From NCBI GenBank assembly GCA_003573635.1, contig QUTJ01031782.1, forward strand, positions 1-18,869: a stretch of 18,869 bases of DNA. The letters are read 5' to 3'. This document shows, in pieces, positions 1 through 7,832 of this stretch. Made by a program: the position numbers and the translations under genes. This stretch comes from Goniomonas avonlea. Lineage: Eukaryota; Cryptophyceae; Goniomonadida; Goniomonadaceae. Every line of letters begins with the position of its first letter. The first letter of the stretch is position 1. The notes under the pieces were generated by a model. It did not search any database. It saw nothing but the letters and a program-made list of their open reading frames with translations, and had not been told where the DNA came from.

Positions 1-3000
1 CACCTGGTGCAGTTTCGCATGGACAGCGAGTTGGTCCTGAGCACTGAGCTTGGCGGCCACCGCGTCGCTGAGCTCGACACGCAGGCGGTCACACTCGCCC
101 TGAGGCGCCAAGGTTAGGACGTGAGAAGCGTTAGGAGCGTGAGCAGCTGGTCACACGCCCTGAGGCGTCAAGGTCAGGACGTTAGCAGCGGTAGGAGCGG
201 GAACAGGCGGTCACACGCCCTAAGGGGGGAGACAGCAGAGACAGAGAGGCAGAGAGAATTGGGAGAGAGGGGGTGGGGGTGTAAGGAACGAGAGAGGAAC
301 AGAGAGAGGGGGGGGGGGAGAGGAAGAGGTCGAGGGCAAGCAGGTCTACCTCTGCGGTTTGCGCCCGTGATCGAGCAGCGGCATTTTCCTCTCGCGCCTC
401 CTCCTGTGTTCAATTTTGAGACGATTTGCCCACCGAGATAATGCAATCCGGAACACACAAACCCGGGACTCAGCGACTGCAACGAGAAGACAGACCAAAC
501 ACCTGGAAGCACGCGACAGGCGGAAGGTGGGAGGGAGGATATCCGAGGTGGTGTTGAGCAAGTGCGAGCACGGGGAGCAGGAGTGTGCCAGCGAGAGTCG
601 AGAGGCAATGCCACGTAATGACGCATGCCATGTTTAGACGTTGTTGTAAGATTCTTGTGTAAGCCCTGCCAGTGCGAGAACACGAGACGGCATGCTATTA
701 CGTGGCAGTGACAGCATACGAGAGGACGCGCTAGAACACGTGGATCTAGAAGAGCAGTCAGCGCACCAAAGCAAGCCGCTCGCACGCCAGCGACTCCTCA
801 GTCGTCTTGAGTTTTCGGGCCGAGTGCTCGAGGTTCCTGCCACCAGTGTGTCAAGAGGGGGGGGGGAGCTCGCCAGAGCAGTCAGGTGTGTCACGTCGTT
901 CAGCCTGCGCTCCGCATGATTTAGCAGAAGACAGAATCGGCAGTGGGAACAAACACGTAACACCGAAACAGAAACCGCAGGCTTGAGCATGCAACCGAAG
1001 AACTAATCAAGTGTCTGCAACAGAATAAAAAGCGGCCTCAGTCCTTGCTTATATCACACAGACAGATTGAAGTTTCCCCAAAACGTGACAAGATCAATTA
1101 TGTCATGGTGTCGGTATCAGCTGGGTCGCGTGGCGTCCAAGAGGAGAAGGAACGAGGGCACAGAGCACAAGGCTGCTGTGCACTCCGGCACCTACCGCTC
1201 GGTTTCCTGGAGGCGGCGTTCCGTGTTCTGCAGAGAATTCTCGAGCTCAGCAACGCGCCGGTCCGCCTGCACAATCGCTGGTCAGAGCTGAGAAATCGGC
1301 GTATGAACAACGAGAGGGAGAGAGAGAGGGAGAGAACTAATTCAGACGCACCACACCCTCCCTCCTCTCCCTTCCCCTCTGAGTCAATCAAACACACTCG
1401 CTCGACAACTTGAGTGGAGTTCTCAGATTAACAGAGTTCTTTGGCAAAAACCCCTCGCACGCAACAAGCAACTCCAGAGTCGCGCGCACCTCCTTAACTC
1501 GTTTCTCCGAGGCCTGAAGCTTGCGTCCTGTGTCGAGCCGCTTCAAGTCTGACTCTTGCAGTTTGTGGTCAGAAGCCTGCAGCAGCTTGTTCGACTCCGC
1601 CAGGCGACGGTCAGATTCCTGGAGCTTTCGGTCAGATTCTTGCAGCCGTTGGTCCAGTGCCTGGCGAGCTTGCTCCGTGTCTTGGAGCTTCTGCCCGGTC
1701 ACTTGAAGCTGTCGCTCCGACTCTTGAAGCGCTAGGCCAGACTCCTGCAGCTTGCGGTCAAACTCTTGACATTTCTTGACGGATGCCTGGAGCTTTCGGT
1801 CCGACTCCAGGAGTTGCTCGCTGGTCTCCTGACACCTGCCGTCAGATTCCTGGAGCTTTCGGATGGATTCCTTGAGGCGGCGGTCAGACTCTTGGAGCTT
1901 GCGGTCACACTCTTCCCGCTGCGCTGTCGTGTCCGCGAGCTGTTGCTCCAGCCCCTGGACGGCGCGCTCCAAGTCCTGGACCCTGCGCTCAGATGCCTGC
2001 AGCTTCTGGGCAGAGTCCTGGAGGTTGCGGCCGGCCTCGTGCAACTGCGTGGCGGCGTCGGCGGCCTGCTGCTCCAGGCTCTGGCACCTGCCGATAGATT
2101 CCTGGAGCTTTCCTTCACACTCTTTGAGCTTTCGGTCGGATTCCCGCAGCAGGCGGTCAGATTCGAGGGCCTTGGTGTCAGACTCCTTCAGCTTGGCTGC
2201 CGCGTCGGCGAGCTGCCGCTCCAGCTCCTGCGCCCCGCGCTCGAGGTCTTGCACCCTGCGGTCACACGCGTGCAAGCGCTGGTCAGATTCCGTGAGCTTG
2301 CTGTCAGACTCTTTGAGGCTGGCGTCGCGGGCGGTGAGCATCTGGCGGGTGCGCTGAAGCTCCGTCTCGGCACAGTCGATGGCTGTCTGCAAGTCGTCTG
2401 CCCGGTTCTTTTCGATGCGCAGTGCAGTGGTCAGATTGGCCTGCTCCGAGTTCATTTCGCTCATCCGCCGCTCTACCTCTTGCCTCTCAGCGCTAAGGGC
2501 ATCCTGGAGGAGCCAGTCAAAACTTCAAGGGCTACTGTTAGCTGGGACGTTGTGACGACCGTTCCCAGCTTAAGGCAAAAATGAGGGTGTTTCAGAAAAA
2601 TGGCATTATGTGGCGAGAAACATCTAGACAGAGAAACATCTCAAGAGTGACGCGCACGCCCACCTCAACTCGCCCTCCGCCAACGGATCGACAGTACATT
2701 GATACTTCGTCGGCACTGACTTGGACGGCTGCCCACTCTCGCCCACAGCACACACGCACCGTCAGCTGCGATAGCTTCTCCCTCAAGACCGCAGCCTCAC
2801 TCTCCACTCTCGCCCACAGCACACACGCACCGTCAGCTGCGATAGCTTCTCCCTCAAGACCGCAGCCTCACTCTCCACTCTCGCCCACAGCACACACGCA
2901 CCGTCAGCTGCGATAGTTTCTCCCTCAGGACCGCAGCCTCACTCTCTGCCAACGACTTGTCCTGGGCTCGAACCTCGGCGTCCATCTGGGATGGAAATCG

Positions 3001-5611
3001 TTATCTGAGAGCACTCCAGAATCAGCATCGTTGTCGTCAAGGATGATCAAAATCGAAGGAAACAGGATGGTATCGCCAGCCATGATTCGTGCGGTGGAGA
3101 TGCTCAAGAGATGTTCCCAGGTGGACCAAACAGCTGGCGAGAAGAGGATAGATTGTCTCTCGGTGTTGAACGATTCCAAGACGGACATCGATCGTGGAGA
3201 TCTGCGATTCTCGTGCTCTTGCACCAGTCTCGACGGTTGATGGGGTCACGCACCAGAGCGTCCCGCAGTTTCTCCAGCTCGGCAATTTGGTTGCGAGAGC
3301 CCGCAAGCTCCTCCTCAAGCTGGGCAATGCGCTTCTTGTCCTGCGCACGCATGCTGAGCCTCTGATTGTTGCAGAGCTGGCGCTTGACAGTGGCGTATCA
3401 CTTGCAATGTGTACTGTGTGCCGTGCAGGTTCGAACTTTGAGTTGCATTCGAGAGGGAGAGGGAGAAGGGAGAGGGAGAAGAGAGAGGGAGAAGGGAGGG
3501 AGAAGGGAGGGAGAAGGGAGAGGGAGAAAAGGGAGAAGGAGCGAGGAACAAGGGAGAGCTATGTATGTAAGCTGCCATCACTCGTGGGCACTGGTGCACA
3601 GTCCCTCGTGGGCACTGGTGCACAGTCCCTCGTGGGCACTGGTGCACAGTCCCTCGTGAGCACTGGTGCACAGTCCCTCGTGAGCACTGGTGCACAGTCC
3701 CTCGTGGGCACTGGTGCACAGTCCCTCGTGGGCACTGGTGCACAGTCCCTCGTGNGCANTGGTGCACAGTCCCTCGTGGGCATTGGTGCACAGTCCCTCG
3801 TGAGCACGAGGGCGGACTTGTTTCACACCAGGCTGGCAAGTTTACCAGTGCATCGGCTGGTTTCAGCACGTGGGATCGGCAAATGAATAACATGAGAGAT
3901 GGAAACTGCCAGATGTAACAGGATGACGGAAAATGTGACACTCCGAGCCAGTGGGGTAACGCTAGCGGAAGGAAAGTCTCGGACCTCGTCTGCCTCCTGG
4001 GCGCTAGTCTGCAGTGTGTACAGCACTTCGTGAGCACTAGGGAGTCCCTCGTGAGCTATTACCTCGTGAGGATTGGCTGTGCCGTACCTCACGGGCATTG
4101 GTCTGCAGTGTCTCACGCAGCGCTGCCTCAGCGGTGTACTTGGACAACAGGCTGGACTTCTCCTCGGATACCTGGGAATATCAGTTTTCATGGAGACGGT
4201 GAAGATTTTCAACTCCGCTGCTTGAACATGGTACGCCTGAGGCGACAAGCCTACTCCAAAATCAAATACGTCTGAGAGTGAGACAACAAGCCAACTCCAA
4301 ATTCAGTTCCGCCTGAGAGACAAGCCAACCCCCAAATCAAGTCGTTTGAGAGTAAGACCAAAAAATATCTCATGTCGCGTTGGTGGCAACAGGCTGGACT
4401 GCTACATGATTCCAGCACAATCGACACGAACATTCACCGTTCGACAAAAACAACCATAGAGCCAGCTGCAACTGAAACAGGCGCGTTTAGACTCAACATG
4501 AAGCCAGGCAACAATGGACGATCTGGCAAACATCAATAAGAACACGGGACTAAAGAAAAACTGCACACAAAATTAAACGAAATTGTGCCAAACGTCTGGG
4601 GGCACCTGTGCAAGGTCTTCTTGCACCTTCTTCAACTGGCAGGGGTGTTAGGTCAACTGCACTTCCAGGTCCTGCATGCAAGGACGTCTTGTTGAGCAAT
4701 CCGACACAAAGAGCATCCAGGTTTGTAAGGTAGTTAAACCTGGGAACACACACAATCGAGTGATGCAATCAGGGAAGACAAGAGTGGGTGAAACTCATCC
4801 CTCCAACCACGCACGAACTCAAAAAGGTAAAAAAGGGTGGCCAGGTACCTCATCGTCTTTCCCTTGTGCGTCGGCCTCGAACTTATGTAGCCGCTCGAGT
4901 TCACGCAAAGCCTGTAGCATCAGGTTGCTAAGGGATGAGCTCGCTCGCCATCGTACCTCCGACAACATGATCTGGAGCGAATGGTTGTGCTCCTCTCGCT
5001 CTTTCAAATTGATGCGAAGCTTCGCTTTCTCTTTTTCCATCAGTGCCACTTGTTCAGTTGTGCTGGACGCAGATTTCTACGTTCAGAAGTGAGCAAACTC
5101 GGTCGAAAGCCGCGGCAAATGGGCGTACTTGCTGTGCCGAGAGGGAGCCTTGCAACTCTTTCACGAGCGCTCGCAGGTTCTGTAGCTCCTCAGTATCAAA
5201 CTGGAGTTTGCCCTGTAAAAGCTAGAGTGAAGGGCGTGCAAGAGCACAAGCAGCAAACGCTATTTGCAGACACTCTGCTACCTGAGGGGTGACCATGTGA
5301 GAGACTTGACTTCGATCAGCGAGAGGGGTTGACACGGGTCGTCTGACCGGGGAGCTTGGTACAGAGGTGCGCACAGGCGTCGGCACTGGGATTGATCTCA
5401 ACGAAGATGACGCAGACTCACTCCGATTCAAGTTTCGGTTGTTCATAATGACCTGGCGCGGGCCCTGAGCTATCGCATAGCTTCCGACTGAATCGATCGA
5501 GCGTACCTCGACAACATCATACTTGGCTTGTTCAAGCAGCTTCTCAGCCTCCTCGTGTGACACGGCCAGGGTGTCGACAATCAACCGCACATCGTTGCTG
5601 CGCGATGACAT
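1..5611 (-). CDS. Long coiled-coil protein with N-terminal UBA-like segment (spliced, 3' end off window)
   Basis: Exons read on the minus strand: 5611-5507, 5464-5282, 5221-5129 (or 5212-5129), 5076-4957, 4911-4849, 4171-4088, 3376-3254, 2985-2902, 2503-1490, 1266-1196, 836-767, 403-350 and 99-4. Two more small exons are possible (4635-4606 and 4008-3985). All joins keep frame; only the 1195-837 intron is not phase 0. Residues 1-35 (MSSRSNDVRLIVDTL...) look like a UBA-like helix bundle of the HYPK/NAC type. Next comes a Ser/Pro/Arg-rich linker of about 60 residues, then heptad-patterned coiled coil to the window edge. At least 720 residues are visible. The 338-codon exon 2503-1490 is built from degenerate heptads close to KLQESDR. 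The ATG at 5611 directly follows an acceptor, which suggests a 5'UTR intron. The family was not recognised; a structural or scaffold role is inferred from the coil only. Strand and most exons are well supported; exon boundaries in 3250-4700 are the weakest. Confidence 0.75.
82..224. repeat. Three tandem copies (60-62 bp) spanning a splice acceptor
   Basis: Copies start at 82, 144 and 204 with the plus-strand motif CAGG/TCGGTCACAC or a close variant. On the minus strand each carries an acceptor followed by GGCG(AG)TGTGACC, which is the start of the exon 99-4. Only the copy nearest the exon continues into open coiled-coil sequence; the other two lie in the intron upstream of it. Confidence 0.8.
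225..335. repeat. GA-rich tract in intron (CT-rich in the transcript)
   Basis: Purine-rich low-complexity sequence made of GAGA/GGGA units with an 11-G run at 308-318. It lies in the intron between exons 403-350 and 99-4, so the transcript carries a long pyrimidine tract here. A similar shorter tract is at 1308-1337 in the intron 1489-1267. Confidence 0.7.
404..766 (-). other. Intron without recognisable content
   Basis: This is the 363-nt gap between exons 836-767 and 403-350. Donor is GTGCGC, acceptor is ACACAG. No coiled-coil-like frame with proper splice sites was found in it. Confidence 0.5.
837..1195 (-). other. Only non-phase-0 intron seen in the coiled-coil gene
   Basis: Exon 1266-1196 ends GAG CG and the next exon starts G AAC CTC GAG, so the split codon restores CGG (Arg). 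Retaining the donor GTAGGT would create an in-frame TAG at once. The intron has a 10-nt C run on the sense strand (857-866). Confidence 0.6.
1490..2503 (-). other. Large coiled-coil exon of degenerate KLQESDR heptads
   Basis: This single 1014-nt exon (338 codons) opens after acceptor CTCCAG with DALSAERQEVERRMSEM and ends VKE before donor GTGCGC. Leu recurs every seventh residue with ESD following, e.g. KLQESDRRL, RLQESDRKL and KLQESDLKRL. The 21-nt periodicity at DNA level suggests growth by internal duplication. The long plus-strand frames across it are antisense shadows of this repetition. Confidence 0.8.
2733..2945. repeat. Three tandem 71-bp copies spanning a splice donor
   Basis: Copies start at 2733, 2804 and 2875 and differ at only a few positions. 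On the minus strand each holds the end of the exon 2985-2902 (SEAAVLREKLSQLT) and the donor GTGCGTGTG. The copy at 2875 joins the open reading frame; the other two lie in the following intron and keep intact donors. As 71 is not a multiple of 3, use of either extra donor would shift frame and meet a stop. Confidence 0.9.
3451..3553. repeat. GA-rich microsatellite-like tract in intron
   Basis: Repeated GGGAGA/GAGAAG units, purine only for about 100 bases on the plus strand. It lies just upstream (in transcript order) of exon 3376-3254, giving a long pyrimidine tract in the coiled-coil transcript. Confidence 0.75.
3581..3810. repeat. 24-bp minisatellite, nine full units
   Basis: Units start at 3581 and every 24 bases to 3797, consensus CTCGTGGGCACTGGTGCACA plus GTCC, with G/A and C/T variants. 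Two undetermined bases are at 3755 and 3759. It lies in an intron of the coiled-coil gene. The minus-strand reading (an 8-residue repeat, LCTSAHEG) is open but is probably not translated. The unit resembles the end of exon 4171-4088. Confidence 0.9.
3985..4008 (-). other. Candidate 24-nt exon resembling the end of the neighbouring exon
   Basis: After acceptor CTGCAG the minus strand reads TSAQEADE up to a GTCCGA donor. The stretch TLQTSAQE (the first three residues upstream of the acceptor) closely matches TLQTNARE at the end of exon 4171-4088, so this looks like a diverged copy of that exon end. Whether it is spliced in is unclear. Confidence 0.3.
4233..4350. repeat. Degenerate 33-41 bp direct repeats in intron
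   Basis: Four diverged copies begin near 4233, 4268, 4309 and 4342 with ACGCCTGAG-like starts, followed by ACAAGCC(A)ACTCCAAA. They lie upstream (transcript sense) of exon 4171-4088. No coding frame was supported here. Confidence 0.6.
4606..4635 (-). other. Candidate 30-nt coiled-coil exon
   Basis: Between acceptor CCCCTGCCAG and donor GTGCCC the minus strand reads LKKVQEDLAQ in phase 0, a good coiled-coil segment. Upstream in the same frame, after another acceptor at 4671, it reads DLEVQLT and then a TAA stop. Either only the 30-nt exon is used, or a longer exon has been broken by a stop. Confidence 0.35.
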
Positions 5612-5724
5612 CTGTGAAACAGACGCACAGGAGTGCGCACTGCACAGCGGCACTGACCGGACGGTGGCTGATCGGGATTCGGGAGCAGGGAGATCGATAT
5701 CTGCTCGTATGAATCGAAACTTAC
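5612..5724 (-). other. Probable 5'UTR intron of the coiled-coil gene
   Basis: On the minus strand a strong donor GTAAGT begins at 5724 and an acceptor TTTCACAG ends at 5612, immediately before the ATG at 5611. No ATG-initiated reading frame upstream joins cleanly to the first coding exon. The simplest reading is a 113-nt intron in the leader. An alternative is a short coding exon ending at 5725 (a frame ending ILDEL), but no start codon was found for it. Confidence 0.45.
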
Positions 5725-5811
5725 GCAGTTCGTCCAATATTTTATTAAAAAGTTGTCTGGTTCTTGAGCTCCAGGATGGCTGGAATCAGCGTTGCCCTGA
5801 CCGACGTCTTC
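5612..5811. promoter_or_regulatory. Shared divergent promoter region
   Basis: Only 200 bp separate the ATG of the minus-strand coiled-coil gene (5611) and the ATG of the plus-strand SDR gene (5812), and 113 bp of that looks like leader intron. Any promoter elements for both genes must be in or very near this gap. No TATA box was identified with confidence; an AT-rich patch is at 5736-5752. Confidence 0.45.
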
Positions 5812-7315
5812 ATGGGAGCATTACGGTAATCACAGCGAGTTTTTTTGTGGTTGTCGCTGACGACTCTTGGGTAGCCCAAAGAAGAGCGAACCTTGTGTCC
5901 TTCGCCGGCTTCTTCTCGTTGGGGTTCCTGCGTACCTCTTGTATCGGATAGGAAAGCGACTGGTCTTCGCGGGTGTCCCAATGTTGGCTGGCATTCCAAT
6001 CCGTGGTGCTAATGTGGTTGTCACTGGTGCCAGTGAAGGTATTGGTGCTGCGCTAGGTGAGGTACTGGCTGAGAAAGGTGCTGCTCGTGTGTTTTTGCTT
6101 GCCCGAACCCAGGCGAAGCTGCAGAATGTGGTATGTCTGCAGAGCGTGTATTGACATAACGTTGATCATCAGACAGGCTGACACTATTGAAACAAAGCAT
6201 CCTGGTGTCGCTGTGGTCTGTCCGGTCAACTGCTCGGACCCCGCCGCTGTCAGCGTCACGGCGAAGCACATTATGGGAGAGTGCCCGAACGGTGCACCGG
6301 ACGTTCTTGTAAATTGTGCTGGTGCAGGGCGCTGGACGTAAGTTGTGTGGGTTCCTTCGTTGACGTTGAACCTCGCTTGCAGATTTCTTCATGACATGCC
6401 GGAGGAGGAGATTCGCGACTGTCTTGATGGTCCGTATTCCTTAATCGCAGCATTACATTTTCAAAACATCCGCTTTCCCCACTGACATCCATTTGCAGCC
6501 CCATATCTTGCTGCAGCATACACGAGCCGCGCGTTCCTGCCAGCCATGGTCAAGGTGGGTGTTCTGCGCACTTGCGTCTCTCACGGCCTGAACAGCATAA
6601 TCGAGGTGCCATTGTCAACGTCCAGTCGCCTGCAGGCTATTCTGCTTGGCCAGGTGCGCCGCGCCCCGTGTTCAGGGCTCATGCTGGCTTCTCTCCGCTT
6701 CTTGTTGAACACAGCTGATAGGGGCGACGGCGTACATTGCTGCAAGATGGGCGCTTCGAGGACTTGGGGAGGCTCTCCGTGCTGATCTCTATGGCTTCAG
6801 CATCACAGTGCAAGATGTTGTTTTTGGAGAGGTGCGCAGTGCCAGATGTTGTTTTGGGAGAAGTTCGCTGTTGAGGCGTTCGATCCCTATTTTCTACCCA
6901 CTATCCAAAATGCATGGTCACTGTATCACGGTTGGTGGCTGCAAAGAGATAATCGATTCATTCAGGTGTCATCGAACTACTTCAAGGCCAATCAGGTGCA
7001 AGCTAGCAGCATTCCATGGATCGCGAGCATGCTCATTCCAAGTAAGTGTCCACAAAGGAGCAGACTCTCGTGATTTGCCAGCGTGCGAACCATAGACCCA
7101 GAACCTATCAGCGTGCGTGCGTTCACATTGTGGCAGCGTTGACTCCGAGGCAAGCTGCGGAGCATCTCGCCGTTGCAATTGAACGAGGGGAAACGCTTCA
7201 CGTCCGCCCTGTCATGCTCCGGGTGATTTTGGCACTTCACTCGCTGATGCCTGGCGTTGTGAATTATCTTGTGGTGAAGACGGCCGGCGCCAAATGGTCT
7301 CGAGAATCCGTGTAA
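5812..7315 (+). CDS. Membrane-anchored short-chain dehydrogenase/reductase (KDSR-like)
   Basis: Exons 5812-5825, 5875-6130, 6177-6337, 6383-6429, 6499-6554, 6596-6653, 6722-6831, 6966-7041 and 7137-7315 join to 957 nt, 318 aa plus TAA. A hydrophobic N-terminal segment at residues 17-46 should anchor it in a membrane. The Rossmann cofactor motif TGASEGIG is at 55-62 and VNCAG at 135-139. The active-site Ser is S189 and Tyr Y202 (spacing 13 as in the family), but the YxxxK motif reads YIAAR, with Arg206 in place of Lys. A C-terminal hydrophobic helix follows HVRPVMLRV. Size and layout fit 3-ketodihydrosphingosine reductase or a DHRS7-like enzyme acting on a lipid; the substrate cannot be told. 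The first exon is only 14 nt, chosen because it supplies the only good in-frame ATG and a 49-nt GT-AG intron. Confidence 0.88.
6806..6867 (+). repeat. 31-bp tandem duplication across an SDR splice donor
   Basis: Copies start at 6806 and 6837. The first contains the end of exon 6722-6831 (VQDVVFGE) and donor GTGCGC; the second has the same sequence with a few changes, ending GAA followed by GTTCGC. The second copy is in the intron. Use of its donor would add 31 nt and shift the frame. Confidence 0.85.
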
Positions 7316-7832
7316 TGCCGTATCGAACCGGCAATGACTTGTTCAGGCGCCATCAGTCTAGGGAGTCCGTTACTCGGACATTCAACAAGCACCCATATTT
7401 GAACGGAGGGTGCCATCGCTTTGATCCTTGCTTGGCCTCGCAATACAATTTGTTCTTTCTTTCCATTGTGCTGCAGAACGATCCCGCATCCGCCGGTCCG
7501 CGACTCCGCGAGTCCGCGCCGGGTCGGCCTCGGATTAAACGACGGATTTAACTGACGGAATAACATTATCTTGCTGAAAATACCTAGGAAAGGAATAGGG
7601 CACATGATCCGCTCCGCTCACGCGGATCGCATACGCCACAAAAAGTCGGGGCGGGTGACCAACCCAGTACGTGGTCATCAACATCATGTCGCAAGCCGAG
7701 GGTGATCGGGGCCGCAGCCCAACGAAGGATCCTCTGCATGGCCGGTCCATGACTGGCGCACAGGTTAGAGCTTTGTTTGTTGGATCGCGAGCTGACACTC
7801 CGTAGAGTCCGGGCCAGACCGTTCCCGACTTT
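7316..7832. other. Intergenic region between SDR and GT28 genes
   Basis: 517 bp between the SDR stop and the GT28 start. It should hold the 3'UTR of the first gene and the promoter of the second. A GC-rich stretch with repeated CCGCGACTCCGCGAGTCCGCG-like pieces is at 7484-7545. No gene, RNA or clear polyadenylation signal was recognised. Confidence 0.5.

Noticed and set aside
1192-1266. End of the coiled-coil gene at the TAG after LQETER
   Set aside because: The donor GTAGGT at the same place joins in phase 2 to a coil-like exon at 836-767, and further coil exons follow.
1766-2584. 272-codon plus-strand frame over the coil exon
   Set aside because: It is the antisense of the 21-nt heptad repetition of exon 2503-1490; Leu/Arg-rich, no family match.
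3581-3810. CRISPR-like array
   Set aside because: Units are head-to-tail 24-mers with no spacers, in an intron of a eukaryotic gene: a minisatellite.
3578-3826. Repeat protein encoded by the minisatellite
   Set aside because: All frames are open because the unit is 24 nt; no splice sites or coil pattern link it to neighbouring exons.
5867-6154. SDR start at 5867
   Set aside because: That codon is TTG, not ATG; a 14-nt first exon with ATG at 5812 and a 49-nt intron gives a proper start.
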